DNA of 64,000 nt, from NCBI GenBank assembly GCA_022842725.1, contig JALHOZ010000009.1, positions 62,001-126,000 of the forward strand, read 5' to 3'. Made by a program: the position numbers and the translations under genes. Origin of the DNA: Saprospiraceae bacterium. GTDB taxonomy: Bacteria > Bacteroidota > Bacteroidia > Chitinophagales > Saprospiraceae. Below, piece after piece: positions 47,207 to 57,211 of this stretch; position 1 is the first letter of the stretch; each line of letters opens with the position of its first letter. The notes beneath the pieces are model-generated. The model saw nothing but the letters and a program-made list of their open reading frames with translations. It had not been told where the DNA came from and did not search any database.

Positions 47207-47767
47207 ATGTCACGAATTGGTAAAGCAATTATTAATGTTCCTTCAGGAGTTACCGTGGATGTAACAAAAGGAAATGTCGTCACTGTAAAGGGATCTAAAG
47301 GAACGCTTGTAGAGCCTATTGACCCTGATTTGTCTGTATCATTGGAAGATGGCGTTCTGACCGTTTCCCGTCCTACAGAACAGAAAAGACATAAATCAGC
47401 TCATGGTCTTTACAGAGCGTTGATCAATAATATGGTTGAAGGTGTTTCTAGTGGTTTCAAAAAACAACTTGAACTGATCGGAGTAGGGTACAGGGTATCC
47501 AATACTGATAATTTATTAGAGCTGACACTAGGATATTCTCACCCTATCTATTTTGAGATTCCTTCTGAATTGAAGCTGACAACCAAAATGGATAAAGGAG
47601 AGGCTCCGACAATTATCCTCGAAGGCGCTGACAAACAATTGCTCGGACAGGTTTGTGCCAAAATCAGAAAGTATAGAAAACCAGAACCTTACAAAGGAAA
47701 AGGTATCAAGTTTACTGGTGAAGAGATTCGCAGAAAGGCTGGTAAAACTTCAGGTAAGAAAAAATAA
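47207..47767 (+). CDS. rplF: 50S ribosomal protein L6
   Basis: A 186-residue protein by the factor-binding site. SRIGKAIINVPSGVTVDVTK and the C-terminal RKPEPYKGKGIKFTGEEIRR are typical. Confidence 0.97.
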   Translation: MSRIGKAIINVPSGVTVDVTKGNVVTVKGSKGTLVEPIDPDLSVSLEDGVLTVSRPTEQKRHKSAHGLYRALINNMVEGVSSGFKKQLELIGVGYRVSNTDNLLELTLGYSHPIYFEIPSELKLTTKMDKGEAPTIILEGADKQLLGQVCAKIRKYRKPEPYKGKGIKFTGEEIRRKAGKTSGKKK

Positions 47768-47789
47768 ATCATAAAATATTCTTTGTAGA

Positions 47790-48134
47790 ATGAACACCAA
47801 AGCATATAATCGAAACAGAATTCATTTAAGAATTCGTAAAAGAATTACAGGAACAGCAACCAAACCAAGGTTGTCGGTTTTCAGAAGTAATAAAAGTATA
47901 TACTGCCAACTCATTGATGATGTTAACGGCGTAACTTTGGCAAGTGCTTCCTCAAAAGAATTTCCTGTAAAAGGTAATAAAGTAGAGCAATCTTCTCTTG
48001 TAGGCAAACAAATAGCCGTCAAAGCTATCAATCTGAATATCAGTAAAGTAGTTTTTGACAGAAGTGGATATTTGTATCATGGCAGAGTTAAAGCTCTTGC
48101 TGATGGTGCAAGAGATGGTGGTTTACAATTTTAA
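47790..48134 (+). CDS. rplR: 50S ribosomal protein L18
   Basis: A 114-residue 5S rRNA-binding protein. [19 protein letters not shown] and [20 protein letters not shown] match the family. Confidence 0.97.
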   Translation: MNTKAYNRNRIHLRIRKRITGTATKPRLSVFRSNKSIYCQLIDDVNGVTLASASSKEFPVKGNKVEQSSLVGKQIAVKAINLNISKVVFDRSGYLYHGRVKALADGARDGGLQF

Positions 48135-48155
48135 TCAAGTTTTCAAGCATATAAT

Positions 48156-48668
48156 ATGTCAACACAGAATAATTTAAAACCTTCTGAAACCGAATTAAAA
48201 GAAAAATTGGTCAATCTTGCAAGGGTTGCCAAGGTTACAAAAGGTGGTCGTACATTTAGTTTTTCTGCTCTCGTAGTTGTGGGTGATGAAAAGGGTACCA
48301 TAGGCCACGGTTTAGGAAAAGCAAGAGACGTTTCAGAATCTATTCAGAAGGCTGTCGATGATGCAAAGAAAAATCTTGTTAAAGTTGTGTTGAACAAAAC
48401 AACAGTTCCTCACGAACAAAAAGGGAAATTCGGAGCAGGTAAAGTTTTGATTAAGCCGGCTGCTGATGGTACGGGTGTTATTGCAGGTGGTGCCATGAGA
48501 GCTGTGCTTGAGATGGCTGGTGTTCACAACGTATTAGCAAAATCCCAGGGATCTTCCAATCCGCATAACGTGGTAAAGGCGACCATTGATGCACTTTCAA
48601 AAATGAGAAGTGCACATAATGTTGCTAAAGACAGAGGAATCGATTTGTCTAAAGTTTTTGAAGGTTAA
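48156..48668 (+). CDS. rpsE: 30S ribosomal protein S5
   Basis: A 170-residue protein of the ribosomal accuracy centre. [20 protein letters not shown] and [20 protein letters not shown] are typical. Confidence 0.97.
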   Translation: MSTQNNLKPSETELKEKLVNLARVAKVTKGGRTFSFSALVVVGDEKGTIGHGLGKARDVSESIQKAVDDAKKNLVKVVLNKTTVPHEQKGKFGAGKVLIKPAADGTGVIAGGAMRAVLEMAGVHNVLAKSQGSSNPHNVVKATIDALSKMRSAHNVAKDRGIDLSKVFEG

Positions 48669-48737
48669 TATATCAAAGTTTTATGATGACCGTTTAACGG
48701 TGATGATAATCCGGTAATAAATTTAATTTATATCCAA

Positions 48738-48917
48738 ATGAAAAATATAAAAATCACTCAGGTTAGAAGTATTATCGATCAGAGTCAAAGGCAAAAAGAT
48801 ACAGTAAAGGCCCTGGGTCTTAGACGTATCAACGCCACCGTAATAAAAGAGGGTACACCCCAGATTTTGGGAATGATTGCCAAGGTGAGACATCTGGTTA
48901 CCATAGAAGAGATTTAA
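48738..48917 (+). CDS. rpmD: 50S ribosomal protein L30 (short gene)
   Basis: An ATG at 48738 opens a 59-residue frame ending with TAA at 48915-48917, between rpsE and rplO where rpmD is expected. The start [20 protein letters not shown] and [20 protein letters not shown] carry the L30 pattern ([15 protein letters not shown]). The 69-bp gap upstream holds no other gene. Confidence 0.95.
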   Translation: MKNIKITQVRSIIDQSQRQKDTVKALGLRRINATVIKEGTPQILGMIAKVRHLVTIEEI

Positions 48918-48946
48918 AGTATTAATTTACGATAAAAATAAGAATA

Positions 48947-49396
48947 ATGAACTTACATAGTTTAACACCTGCAGCAGGATCCGTAAAAAACAAAAAAGGC
49001 AGAATCGGTAGAGGAGAAGGAAGTGGATCCGGAGGAACTGCAGGGAAAGGTCATAAAGGTGCTAAAGCGAGAACCGGATATAAATCAAAGAGAGCTTTCG
49101 AAGGTGGTCAGATGCCATTACAAATGCGTTTGCCTAAGAGAGGATTCAAAAATATAAACAGAGTGGAGTATATAGCTATGAATGTAGCAAGACTTCAGGA
49201 GATATTTGAGAATTATGGTTTGAAAGAGATTTCTAATAAATCTTTATATGAGGCAGGAATTATTCAAAAGAATGATCTTGTAAAAATATTAGGTAATGGA
49301 GAAATTTCTGCAGCACTTAATGTTCAGGTTGCCAACTTTTCAGCAACAGCCAAAACAAAAATTGAAGCAGCCGGTGGCTCAATAACTTCAAACTAA
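48947..49396 (+). CDS. rplO: 50S ribosomal protein L15
   Basis: A 149-residue 50S core protein. The Gly-rich N-terminus (KKGRIGRGEGSGSGGTAGKG) and FEGGQMPLQMRLPKRGF are diagnostic. secY begins 5 bp later. Confidence 0.97.
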   Translation: MNLHSLTPAAGSVKNKKGRIGRGEGSGSGGTAGKGHKGAKARTGYKSKRAFEGGQMPLQMRLPKRGFKNINRVEYIAMNVARLQEIFENYGLKEISNKSLYEAGIIQKNDLVKILGNGEISAALNVQVANFSATAKTKIEAAGGSITSN

Positions 49397-49401
49397 TAAA
49401 C

Positions 49402-50769
49402 ATGAAGAAGTTTTTAGAAACGATACAAAATATCTGGAGTATTAAAGAGCTTAGGGATAAAATTTTATTTACCCTCATCGCTTTAGTTGTTTTTCGACTT
49501 GGCTCATTTATCGTTCTTCCCGGTGTAAATTATCAGGCTTTGGAGGCCAGCACTACAAGTGGAGGCACTAATGACCTTTTAAAATTGATCAACACTTTTA
49601 CAGGAGGAGCTTTTAATATGGGCTCTATTTTTGCATTAGGGATTATGCCTTATATCACTGCTTCGATCATCGTACAATTACTTGGATTTGCTGTACCATA
49701 CTTCCAGAAGTTGCAACAAAAAGAAGGTGAATCAGGTAGAAAAAGATTAAATCAAATAACCAGATTTCTTACATTGTTTATAACATTGGTTCAGGGAAGT
49801 GGATATTTAGCTTATTTGAAAAGCCAGAATGGTGCTGTTGATACTTCTGTTCCAGACGGTGTATTTTGGTTTTCAAATATGATTATCCTTTCAGCAGGTA
49901 CAATTTTTGCTATGTGGTTGGGAGAAAAAATTACAGATAAAGGTATTGGAAACGGTATCTCCCTGTTGATTATGGTAGGTATCATTGCAGGGCTTCCTAC
50001 AGCTTTTTTCTCAGAAGTTTTGGAACAATTCAACAGCAATATTATTTTGTTAATTCTTGAATTAGCGTTTTTTGTACTGGTTGTTTTAGCTACCATCCTT
50101 GTTGTTCAGGCAGTTCGTAAGATTCCTATTCAGGCAGCCAAAAAAATGGTTGGTAGAAGTGCAGGTGCTGTACCAAGTGCAGGTGCAAGAGATTTTATTA
50201 ACCTTAAATTGAGTGCTGCAGGCGTAATGCCTATCATTTTTGCTCAGGCAATTATGTTCCTTCCGTTGACAGCAGCCCAGTGGGCAATGAATAATACAAA
50301 TCAGCAAAGTGATCTTTTAATCAGTCTGAACGATTGGAAATCGCTTCCTTACAACATAATATTTTTCCTGTTAATTGTTGTATTTACATATGTTTATACT
50401 GCATTGATCGTAAATCCGCAACAATATGCTGAATATCTGAAAAGATCAAATGCCTTTATCCCGGGTATTAAACCTGGTCAGGATACACAAGACTATATTG
50501 ATACTCTGACAACAAGAATCACATTACCAGGGGCTATTTTTATCGGGTTGATAGCAATATTGCCTGCGATAGTAGCTCTCGCCGGTGTTAACGACGCTTT
50601 TGCTATATTTTTCGGTGGAACTTCTTTATTGATATTGGTAGGTGTTGTTTTGGATACATTACAACAAATAGAAAGTTATTTGTTGATGAGAAAGTATGAT
50701 GGTTTGGTAAAATCCGGTCGGATTTCAGGTCGGGGTAGCCAAGGTATCACTATAGGATCAGGAATATAA
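49402..50769 (+). CDS. secY: SecY, protein-translocase channel subunit
   Basis: The pore of the Sec translocon, 455 residues with ten hydrophobic transmembrane segments. FTGGAFNMGSIFALGIMPYI is the plug/TM2 signature, and GESGRKRLNQITRFLTLF and VNPQQYAEYLKRSNAFIPG the cytosolic loops. It sits in its normal place after rplO and 4 bp before map. Confidence 0.97.
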   Translation: MKKFLETIQNIWSIKELRDKILFTLIALVVFRLGSFIVLPGVNYQALEASTTSGGTNDLLKLINTFTGGAFNMGSIFALGIMPYITASIIVQLLGFAVPYFQKLQQKEGESGRKRLNQITRFLTLFITLVQGSGYLAYLKSQNGAVDTSVPDGVFWFSNMIILSAGTIFAMWLGEKITDKGIGNGISLLIMVGIIAGLPTAFFSEVLEQFNSNIILLILELAFFVLVVLATILVVQAVRKIPIQAAKKMVGRSAGAVPSAGARDFINLKLSAAGVMPIIFAQAIMFLPLTAAQWAMNNTNQQSDLLISLNDWKSLPYNIIFFLLIVVFTYVYTALIVNPQQYAEYLKRSNAFIPGIKPGQDTQDYIDTLTTRITLPGAIFIGLIAILPAIVALAGVNDAFAIFFGGTSLLILVGVVLDTLQQIESYLLMRKYDGLVKSGRISGRGSQGITIGSGI

Positions 50770-50773
50770 ATCA

Positions 50774-51571
50774 ATGGTTTTTTACAAAACAGATGAGGAA
50801 ATAGAGTTATTACGCGAAAGCAATATTCTGGTTAGTAAAACTCTGGCTCATGTTGCGGGATTGTTAAAAGTAGGAATCACCGGAAAAATAATAGACAAAG
50901 CCGCGGAAGAATTTATAAGGGATCACGGAGGCGTTCCGGGATTCAAAGGTTACAGAGGATTTCCGGCAACACTTTGTTTATCAAAAAATAGTGAGGTCGT
51001 TCATGGAATACCAGATGATCATGTATTTACTGAAAATGATTTGTTGTCAGTAGATTGCGGAGTGATCCTTAATGGTTTTTATGGTGATTCTGCATATTCG
51101 TTTGCTTTTAAAAATGTACCTGAAGAAGTACATGAGTTGATGAGAGTAACAAAAAAAGCTCTTTATCTTGGTATTGAAAAGTGTGTTCCGGGAAACAGGA
51201 TTGGTGACATTAGTTTTGCTATTCAACATTTTTGTGAAAGGGAAAATCCTTACGGTATTGTTCGTGAATTAGTGGGACATGGAATTGGAAGAAACCTTCA
51301 TGAAGATCCGGAAGTACCAAATTTTGGTCAAAAAGGCAAAGGTCCTATGTTGAAAAGTGGGATGGTTATAGCAATTGAGCCAATGGTCAACTTAGGAGAT
51401 CGGAGAGTAAAACAAGGAAATGATGGTTGGACTATTCTTACCAGAGATTCAAAACCTTCAGTTCACTTCGAACATAGTGTAGCAGTTCGCGATTTTGGTT
51501 ATGATATTTTATCAGATCATAGTTATATTGAAATTTCCATGAAAAATAATTCCGAAATACACTTTATTTAA
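50774..51571 (+). CDS. map: Methionine aminopeptidase, type I
   Basis: Removes the N-terminal Met from new proteins; 265 residues. The dimetal ligands are visible in [19 protein letters not shown] (two Asp), [20 protein letters not shown] (His), [10 protein letters not shown] (Glu) and VHFEHSVAV (Glu). The gene is coupled to secY and followed by infA. Confidence 0.96.
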   Translation: MVFYKTDEEIELLRESNILVSKTLAHVAGLLKVGITGKIIDKAAEEFIRDHGGVPGFKGYRGFPATLCLSKNSEVVHGIPDDHVFTENDLLSVDCGVILNGFYGDSAYSFAFKNVPEEVHELMRVTKKALYLGIEKCVPGNRIGDISFAIQHFCERENPYGIVRELVGHGIGRNLHEDPEVPNFGQKGKGPMLKSGMVIAIEPMVNLGDRRVKQGNDGWTILTRDSKPSVHFEHSVAVRDFGYDILSDHSYIEISMKNNSEIHFI

Positions 51572-51606
51572 AAAATATTTCGGATATTTGCGCTCCAATT
51601 CAAAAA

Positions 51607-51825
51607 ATGGCAAAACAAGACCTCATAAAATTAGATGGAATAATCGAAGAAGCGCTTTCAAATGCTATGTTTCGTGTAAGATTAGAGAGTGGACACTTGA
51701 TCACTGCAACCATTTCCGGAAAAATGCGAATGCATTATATCAGAATTTTGCCGGGCGATAAAGTAGCTGTAGAGATGTCTCCGTATGATTTGTCAAGAGG
51801 TAGAATTAATTATAGATATAAATAA
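51607..51825 (+). CDS. infA: Translation initiation factor IF-1
   Basis: A 72-residue OB-fold factor occupying the A site during initiation. [20 protein letters not shown] and [20 protein letters not shown] are typical. rpmJ begins 18 bp downstream. Confidence 0.97.
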   Translation: MAKQDLIKLDGIIEEALSNAMFRVRLESGHLITATISGKMRMHYIRILPGDKVAVEMSPYDLSRGRINYRYK

Positions 51826-51843
51826 TAATTTAAACTTTTCGTC

Positions 51844-51960
51844 ATGAAAGTTACAACATCCATAAAAAAGAGATCTGCAGAGTGTAAGATCGTAAGAAGA
51901 AAAGGGAAACTTTATATTATAAATAAAAAGAATCCTAAGTTTAAACAAAGACAAGGTTAA
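51844..51960 (+). CDS. rpmJ: 50S ribosomal protein L36, zinc-free form (short gene)
   Basis: A 38-residue frame, start ATG 51844, stop TAA 51958-51960, between infA and rpsM. The segments [19 protein letters not shown] and [11 protein letters not shown] match L36. Only one of the four zinc ligands of the classic form remains (the Cys in AEC), so it is the C-minus type. Confidence 0.95.
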   Translation: MKVTTSIKKRSAECKIVRRKGKLYIINKKNPKFKQRQG

Positions 51961-51971
51961 TAATATATAAT

Positions 51972-52349
51972 ATGGCACGTATTGCTGGAGTAGATTTACC
52001 AAGAAACAAAAGAGGCGTTATAGGTTTAACTTATATTTACGGTATAGGTAGAACATTGGCATCTCAAATTTTAAATGCAGCCGGTGTATCCGAACAAACC
52101 AAAATACAGGATTGGTCAGATGACAACATTAAATTTATCTCGAAGTATATTCAGGATGAGTTTAAAGTTGAAGGTGAGTTAAGAAGTGAGGTCCAATTAA
52201 GTATCAAACGTCTGATGGATATTGCTTGTTACAGAGGACTCAGACACAGAAAAGGTTTACCTGTGAGAGGTCAGAGTACCAAAACGAATGCTAGAACGCG
52301 AAAAGGGAAAAAGAAAACTGTAGCTAATAAAAAGAAGGTAACTAAATAA
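51972..52349 (+). CDS. rpsM: 30S ribosomal protein S13
   Basis: A 125-residue head protein contacting the 50S subunit and P-site t[23 protein letters not shown] and [20 protein letters not shown] are diagnostic. Confidence 0.97.
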   Translation: MARIAGVDLPRNKRGVIGLTYIYGIGRTLASQILNAAGVSEQTKIQDWSDDNIKFISKYIQDEFKVEGELRSEVQLSIKRLMDIACYRGLRHRKGLPVRGQSTKTNARTRKGKKKTVANKKKVTK

Positions 52350-52367
52350 TCATTAATCCAACGCAGT

Positions 52368-52754
52368 ATGGCAAAAGGTAAAAAAATCAAAAAGCGTAAT
52401 GTAAAAGTTGAATCCGAAGGGTTAGCTTTTATTCATGCCTCTTTTAATAATATAATCATTTCGTTGACCAATAAAGCAGGGCAGGTTATTTCCTGGGGTT
52501 CAGCTGGGAAGTCAGGTTTCCGTGGATCAAAAAAGAATACACCCTATGCAGCTCAGATGGCTGCGAACAGTGCTTCTCAGACTGCTTATGAAGCTGGCTT
52601 AAGGAACGTTGAAGTTTTTGTAAAAGGTCCTGGTGCTGGTAGAGAATCTGCGATAAGAGCGATTGATACTTCCGGAATCAGGGTAGTTAAAATTAAGGAT
52701 ATGACTCCAGTTCCTCATAACGGATGTCGTCCTCCTAAGAAAAGAAGAGTTTAA
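52368..52754 (+). CDS. rpsK: 30S ribosomal protein S11
   Basis: A 128-residue platform protein at the E site. [19 protein letters not shown] and the C-terminal [15 protein letters not shown] are typical. Confidence 0.97.
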   Translation: MAKGKKIKKRNVKVESEGLAFIHASFNNIIISLTNKAGQVISWGSAGKSGFRGSKKNTPYAAQMAANSASQTAYEAGLRNVEVFVKGPGAGRESAIRAIDTSGIRVVKIKDMTPVPHNGCRPPKKRRV

Positions 52755-52774
52755 TTTAATAAATCCATAGTCTA

Positions 52775-53386
52775 ATGGCAAGATATACAGGACCTACCAC
52801 TAAAAAAGCACGTGCTTTTGGTGAAGCTATATATGGTTACGACAAAGCATACGAAAAAAGAAAATATCCTCCTGGTCAACATGGTCAGACGAGGAAGCGG
52901 AAGCAGAGGAGTGACTACGCTGTCCAATTAAATGAAAAACAAAAGGTTAAATATACCTACGGTGTTCTGGAGCGTCAGTTTCGTAATTTGTTTGAAAAAG
53001 CAGCCGCAAAAAGTGGTGTTACAGGCGAGATTTTGTTGCAATTATTGGAGTCAAGATTAGATAACGTAATTTTCAGAATGGGAATTGCAAAATCGAGAAG
53101 ATCTGCCAGACAATTGGTAACCCACAAACATATACTGGTAGACGGAATTTTAACAAATATTCCTTCTTTATTGCTAAAGCCGGGACAAGTAGTTTCCGTA
53201 AGAGGAAAATCCAGAAATATGGATATTATTCAGGCTAATGTACATTCTAAAAAAGATGTACGTCATTACGGTTGGATCGAATTCAACAGTGAAAAAATGG
53301 AAGGCAGATATCTGGCACATCCTGAAAGAGAAAAGATACCTGAAAATATCAACGAACAGTTGATCGTAGAATTGTATTCAAAATAA
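52775..53386 (+). CDS. rpsD: 30S ribosomal protein S4
   Basis: A 203-residue primary 16S binder and accuracy protein. The S4 RNA-binding domain is [20 protein letters not shown]. No zinc cysteines. A hairpin with a T-rich tail follows, before rpoA. Confidence 0.97.
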   Translation: MARYTGPTTKKARAFGEAIYGYDKAYEKRKYPPGQHGQTRKRKQRSDYAVQLNEKQKVKYTYGVLERQFRNLFEKAAAKSGVTGEILLQLLESRLDNVIFRMGIAKSRRSARQLVTHKHILVDGILTNIPSLLLKPGQVVSVRGKSRNMDIIQANVHSKKDVRHYGWIEFNSEKMEGRYLAHPEREKIPENINEQLIVELYSK

Positions 53387-53393
53387 TACAAAT

Positions 53394-53430
53394 GGCTGCT
53401 TTGGTTTCGAAGCGGCCTTATTTTCTTTAT
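53394..53430 (+). terminator. Terminator-like hairpin between rpsD and rpoA
   Basis: GGCTGCTT (53394-53401) pairs with AAGCGGCC (53410-53417) with one G-T pair around an 8-base loop, followed by a T-rich run (TTATTTTCTTT). It lies in the 65-bp gap inside the alpha gene set, so it may be a partial attenuator. Confidence 0.65.
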
Positions 53431-53451
53431 ATTATTTTATAAATTTTATAT

Positions 53452-54450
53452 ATGAGCATTTTAAATTTTCAAAAACCTGATAAAATCCTTCTTCAAAAAG
53501 CTGACGATTTTGATGGAGTTTTTGAGTTTAAGCCTCTTGAACCCGGTTTCGGACAAACAATCGGTAATTCTTTAAGAAGAATTTTATTGTCGTCTCTTGA
53601 GGGTTATGCAATTTCAGCGGTACGTGTTGCCGGAGTTGATCATGAGTTTTCGACGATTAAAGGTGTAGTTGAAGATGTGGTTGATATCGTATTAAACATG
53701 AAGCAAATTCGATTAAAACCGGTCAATGTTACCGAAGGAAGTGAAGAAGAAAAAATATATGTTACAGTTAGCGGTAAAGATGAATTTGTTGCCGGTGATA
53801 TAGAATCAAATACAAACATTTTTAAAGTGATGAATCCTGACCTTCACATTTGCACCATGGAGCCAAATGTCAGTCTGGAAATTGAATTTACAATAACAAA
53901 AGGACGTGGATACGTACCGGCTGATGAAAACCTACCTAAAGATGCTCCAATAGGGGTTATTCCTATTGACGCTATCTATACACCTATCAAAAAGGTTTCT
54001 TACAAAGTTGAAAATACCCGGGTTGGTCAAAGAACCGACTACGAAAAATTGACTATAGAGTTGAAAACAGATGGTACCATTCATCCTGAAATTGCTCTTA
54101 AAGATGCATCTAGAATCATGATTCAACATTTGATGTTGATTACTGATGAAAATATAACATTCAATGATGCTACTTCCCGTGAGGATAGTATTGTTGACGA
54201 ACATATTCTTCATATGAGAAAGTTGTTAAAAACTTCTCTGGAAGATCTAGATTTGTCAGTTCGTGCTTATAACTGTCTAAAAGCAGCAAAAATCAATTCA
54301 TTGGGTGAAGTGGTTAAATTTGATATGCACGAATTGTTGAAATTCAGAAACTTTGGTAAAAAGTCTTTGGTAGAGATCGAAGAGTTATTACAAACAAAAG
54401 GTCTTACTTTTGGTATGGACCTTTCCAAATATAAATTGGACGAAGAATAA
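53452..54450 (+). CDS. rpoA: RNA polymerase alpha subunit
   Basis: A 332-residue subunit that nucleates RNA polymerase assembly. N-terminal domain with EPGFGQTIGNSLRRILLSSL, and the C-terminal DNA-binding domain with LDLSVRAYNCLKAAKINSLG and LLKFRNFGKKSLVEIEELL. Complete, followed by an unusually long 109-bp spacer before rplQ. Confidence 0.98.
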   Translation: MSILNFQKPDKILLQKADDFDGVFEFKPLEPGFGQTIGNSLRRILLSSLEGYAISAVRVAGVDHEFSTIKGVVEDVVDIVLNMKQIRLKPVNVTEGSEEEKIYVTVSGKDEFVAGDIESNTNIFKVMNPDLHICTMEPNVSLEIEFTITKGRGYVPADENLPKDAPIGVIPIDAIYTPIKKVSYKVENTRVGQRTDYEKLTIELKTDGTIHPEIALKDASRIMIQHLMLITDENITFNDATSREDSIVDEHILHMRKLLKTSLEDLDLSVRAYNCLKAAKINSLGEVVKFDMHELLKFRNFGKKSLVEIEELLQTKGLTFGMDLSKYKLDEE

Positions 54451-54559
54451 ATCATCGCGACCCGTATAACGGATTTTATTATTAATGGCATAAACCATCG
54501 CTGAGGACTCCAGGTCGCACATGAGATACAGCGAAGTGTGATGCGAAACTTTTTATATA
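54451..54559 (+). other. Structured spacer between rpoA and rplQ
   Basis: A 109-bp gap with TCGCTG (54498-54503) complementary to CAGCGA (54529-54534) and, overlapping in sequence, TCGCACA (54515-54521) partly complementary to TGTGATGCGA (54537-54546). The two pairings cannot both form fully, so they look like alternative structures in the rplQ leader. Confidence 0.45.
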
Positions 54560-55063
54560 ATGAGACACGGTAAAAAATTCAACCATTTAGGTAGAAAAAA
54601 AGGCCACAGAGAAGCCTTGCTAAAAAATCTTGCTCAATCTTTGATTGAACATAAAAGAATCACTACAACATTGGCAAAAGCAAAAGCTTTGCGTTCATAT
54701 GTTGAACCTATTATCACTAAGTCAAAAGACAATACAACCCACTCAAGAAGGATTGTTTTCGGTTATCTTCAAAGCAAAGAAGCTGTCAAAGAATTATTTG
54801 ACGTAATTGCAGAAAAAGTTGCAGACAGACCAGGAGGGTATTGCAGGGTTCTTAAAACCGGATTCAGACAAGGAGACGGTGCGGAAACAGCAATGATTGA
54901 ACTGGTTGACTACAACACAGTAATGACTGCAAAAACTGCAAAAGCAGGCTCTACAAGAAGAAGCAGAAGACGTGGCAAAGGAGGTAGCGAAGCAGGTATA
55001 GCCGCAGCTGGCGTAGCTACTGCAGCAGTAGCTGGTGTAACCGGCCAATCAGAAGAGGAATAA
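54560..55063 (+). CDS. rplQ: 50S ribosomal protein L17
   Basis: A 167-residue 50S protein. [20 protein letters not shown] and the conserved [20 protein letters not shown] are typical. After a basic stretch ([11 protein letters not shown]) a low-complexity Ala/Gly/Val tail ending in EEE extends it beyond the E. coli length (127). It closes the cluster, followed by a strong terminator. Confidence 0.96.
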   Translation: MRHGKKFNHLGRKKGHREALLKNLAQSLIEHKRITTTLAKAKALRSYVEPIITKSKDNTTHSRRIVFGYLQSKEAVKELFDVIAEKVADRPGGYCRVLKTGFRQGDGAETAMIELVDYNTVMTAKTAKAGSTRRSRRRGKGGSEAGIAAAGVATAAVAGVTGQSEEE

Positions 55064-55089
55064 TATAAGGATTTCCTTAAAAAAATAGC

Positions 55090-55125
55090 AGGCCCGGAAT
55101 TGTATAATTTCGGGCCTTTTTTTTT
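55090..55125 (+). terminator. Rho-independent terminator of the ribosomal cluster
   Basis: AGGCCCG..AATT pairs with AATT..CGGGCCT around a 4-base loop and runs into nine T. Confidence 0.92.
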
Positions 55126-55240
55126 AGAATAGGTTTAAGTGCTTTTCAATCCAACCTAAATGTAAAGTGGTACAGTTTCGCTGAACTTTACTGAAAGTTT
55201 CAGAAACAATTTGCAAATGTTCTGTTTGTAAAAAAGTTTG

Positions 55241-55248
55241 TATCTTTG
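55241..55248 (+). promoter_or_regulatory. -7 element (TATCTTTG) of mnmA
   Basis: Perfect TAnnTTTG, 23 bp ahead of the mnmA ATG. Candidate TTTG boxes upstream are not at the standard distance. Confidence 0.5.
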
Positions 55249-55270
55249 TACCTGATTTCATTAAATAAAA

Positions 55271-56380
55271 ATGAGTAAAAAAGGAAGGGTTTTAGTAGCC
55301 ATGAGTGGAGGTATTGACAGTACAGTTGCTGCTATGATGCTTCACGAAGAAGGATATGAAGTAGTCGGAATCACCATGAAGACATGGGATTATGCCGGCT
55401 CCGGGGGATCAAAAAAAGAAACCGGTTGTTGTTCTCTGGATTCGATTAATGATGCCCGACAAGTTGCCGTTAATATGGGGTTTCACCATTTTATTATCGA
55501 TATACGGGACGAATTCGGGGACTATGTCATTGATAATTTTGTAGAAGAATACATTGCCGGCCGTACTCCCAATCCTTGTGTATTATGTAATACTCATATT
55601 AAATGGAGTGCCCTGCTGAAACGGGCTGACGCAATGGATTGTGAATTTATTGCTACAGGTCATTACGCAGTTATTCATGAAAAAAATGGCCGCAGTTTCA
55701 TTTCCAAAGGAAAAGATGATAGAAAAGATCAATCCTATGTTTTGTGGGGTTTGACTCAGGAGTGTCTCAACAGAAGTTATTTTCCTTTGGGGAATTACAC
55801 CAAACCTGAAATCCGGCAAATGGCAAAAGATTTTGGGTATGAAGAGCTGTCGAAAAAGGCTGAATCTTATGAAATATGTTTTGTGCCCGATAATGATTAT
55901 CGTGGTTTTTTAAAAAGAAGAGTTCCCGGTTTGGAAGAAAAAGTGATGGGAGGAACATTTATAAATGCTGCAGGTGACGTATTAGGAACCCACGAAGGGT
56001 ATCCTTTCTATACCATTGGACAAAGAAAAGGCCTGGGTGGCGGATTTAAAGTTCCTATGTTTGTAACAGAAATCATTCCTGAAACCAATACGGTGGTTTT
56101 GGGTGAAGTTGACGAATTGATCAAAAATACAATGTCTGTTGGCAAACTGAATTGGATGAAATATGAATCTGTACCTGATGGTTTTGAAGCAACGACACAA
56201 GTCAGATATAATGACAAAGGTGTCATGGCTTCATTACATCCTGAAGATCAATCAGTCGAAGTTTCATTTTTCGCGCCCGTGAAAGGTATTGCTCCCGGTC
56301 AGTCTGCTGTATTTTATGAAGGCGACGATGTCGTGGGAGGCGGAATTATCCAAAAAAACAAACCGAATTTACTTTTTTAA
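55271..56380 (+). CDS. mnmA: tRNA-specific 2-thiouridylase MnmA
   Basis: Introduces the 2-thio group at wobble U34 of Lys, Glu and Gln tRNAs; 369 residues. The PP-loop is VAMSGGIDSTVAAMML. The two catalytic cysteines lie in NPCVLCNTHIKW and YEICFVPDND. FYTIGQRKGLGGG marks the central domain, and a C-terminal barrel follows. The gene has its own promoter element. Confidence 0.95.
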   Translation: MSKKGRVLVAMSGGIDSTVAAMMLHEEGYEVVGITMKTWDYAGSGGSKKETGCCSLDSINDARQVAVNMGFHHFIIDIRDEFGDYVIDNFVEEYIAGRTPNPCVLCNTHIKWSALLKRADAMDCEFIATGHYAVIHEKNGRSFISKGKDDRKDQSYVLWGLTQECLNRSYFPLGNYTKPEIRQMAKDFGYEELSKKAESYEICFVPDNDYRGFLKRRVPGLEEKVMGGTFINAAGDVLGTHEGYPFYTIGQRKGLGGGFKVPMFVTEIIPETNTVVLGEVDELIKNTMSVGKLNWMKYESVPDGFEATTQVRYNDKGVMASLHPEDQSVEVSFFAPVKGIAPGQSAVFYEGDDVVGGGIIQKNKPNLLF

Positions 56381-56395
56381 ATTAAGAAAATTTAT

Positions 56396-56410
56396 AATGT
56401 ATAATACATT
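56396..56410. repeat. 15-bp AT-rich palindrome
   Basis: AATGTAT-A-ATACATT between mnmA and the lipoprotein gene; a possible protein-binding dyad. Chance occurrence in AT-rich DNA is possible. Confidence 0.35.
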
Positions 56411-56458
56411 GAACAATAATTCTGCTTTTTTTTCATTATTATGAATAAATAAGATGAT

Positions 56459-57211
56459 ATGCCTGGTTACTACCTGAATTTTTTTCCTTCAAAACTTGTA
56501 TTTTTACTGTTTATCGTTTTTATGTCAGCATGCGAAAAAACAACTGAAACAATTGATATTAATGTATTAGGAAAACAATATTTCCCGCTTGAAACAGGGA
56601 AATATTGGATTTATGAGTCAGATTCTGTTGTACTGAGAAGTGGAGGAACGATCAGAGATACTTTACATGGGTTTCTTAAAGAGGAAGTTCAATCCAGCTT
56701 TATCAACGGAAGCGGTGACACCGTTTTTACAGTACACGTATATTTTAAAAGAAATTGGAGTGACACGTTTGCTTACCAAAAGTCTGTTTTTGTTTCAAAA
56801 TTACCAAATATGGTCACAAGACAGGAAGATAATTTATTGTTTACCAAACTGGTGTTTCCATTAAAAACAGGATTGAGGTTTAATCACAACCAATTATTTG
56901 ATGAAAACATAGACATTATGGTTGGAGGGGAGACCTTATTGGATATGTATACTGATTGGAATACAAGAGTCGAATCTTACAATGAAGTCTATAATTGGGC
57001 AGAAAAGTTGTCGAAAAAAACAAGAATCCGTTTGGTTGATGAAGAAACTTCTTTGGATAAAAAATATTATTATGAAGAATATCTGGAAAACATAGGTCTT
57101 TACAAAAAAGAAATGATTTTTCTACAGGATAATAAAGGAGGTACTGTTCCTTTGCCGGAAAGAGCGATCAAAGGGTTTTATCATAATCTGTTACTTCTTG
57201 AATCTAATTAA
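56459..57211 (+). CDS. Lipoprotein of unknown function
   Basis: A 250-residue lipoprotein with a hydrophobic start and lipobox FMSAC (Cys 25). The mature protein (QYFPLETGKYWIYESDSVVL, LVFPLKTGLRFNHNQ) resembles Bacteroidota lipoproteins of about this size found in many genomes; I know no function. Its TAA is directly followed by the ATG of rimM, so the two are co-transcribed. Confidence 0.65.
   Translation: MPGYYLNFFPSKLVFLLFIVFMSACEKTTETIDINVLGKQYFPLETGKYWIYESDSVVLRSGGTIRDTLHGFLKEEVQSSFINGSGDTVFTVHVYFKRNWSDTFAYQKSVFVSKLPNMVTRQEDNLLFTKLVFPLKTGLRFNHNQLFDENIDIMVGGETLLDMYTDWNTRVESYNEVYNWAEKLSKKTRIRLVDEETSLDKKYYYEEYLENIGLYKKEMIFLQDNKGGTVPLPERAIKGFYHNLLLLESN

Noticed and set aside
36697-55063. 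A tuf or adk gene expected in the cluster
   Set aside because: No such frame exists; the order fusA-rpsJ and secY-map-infA is complete without them.
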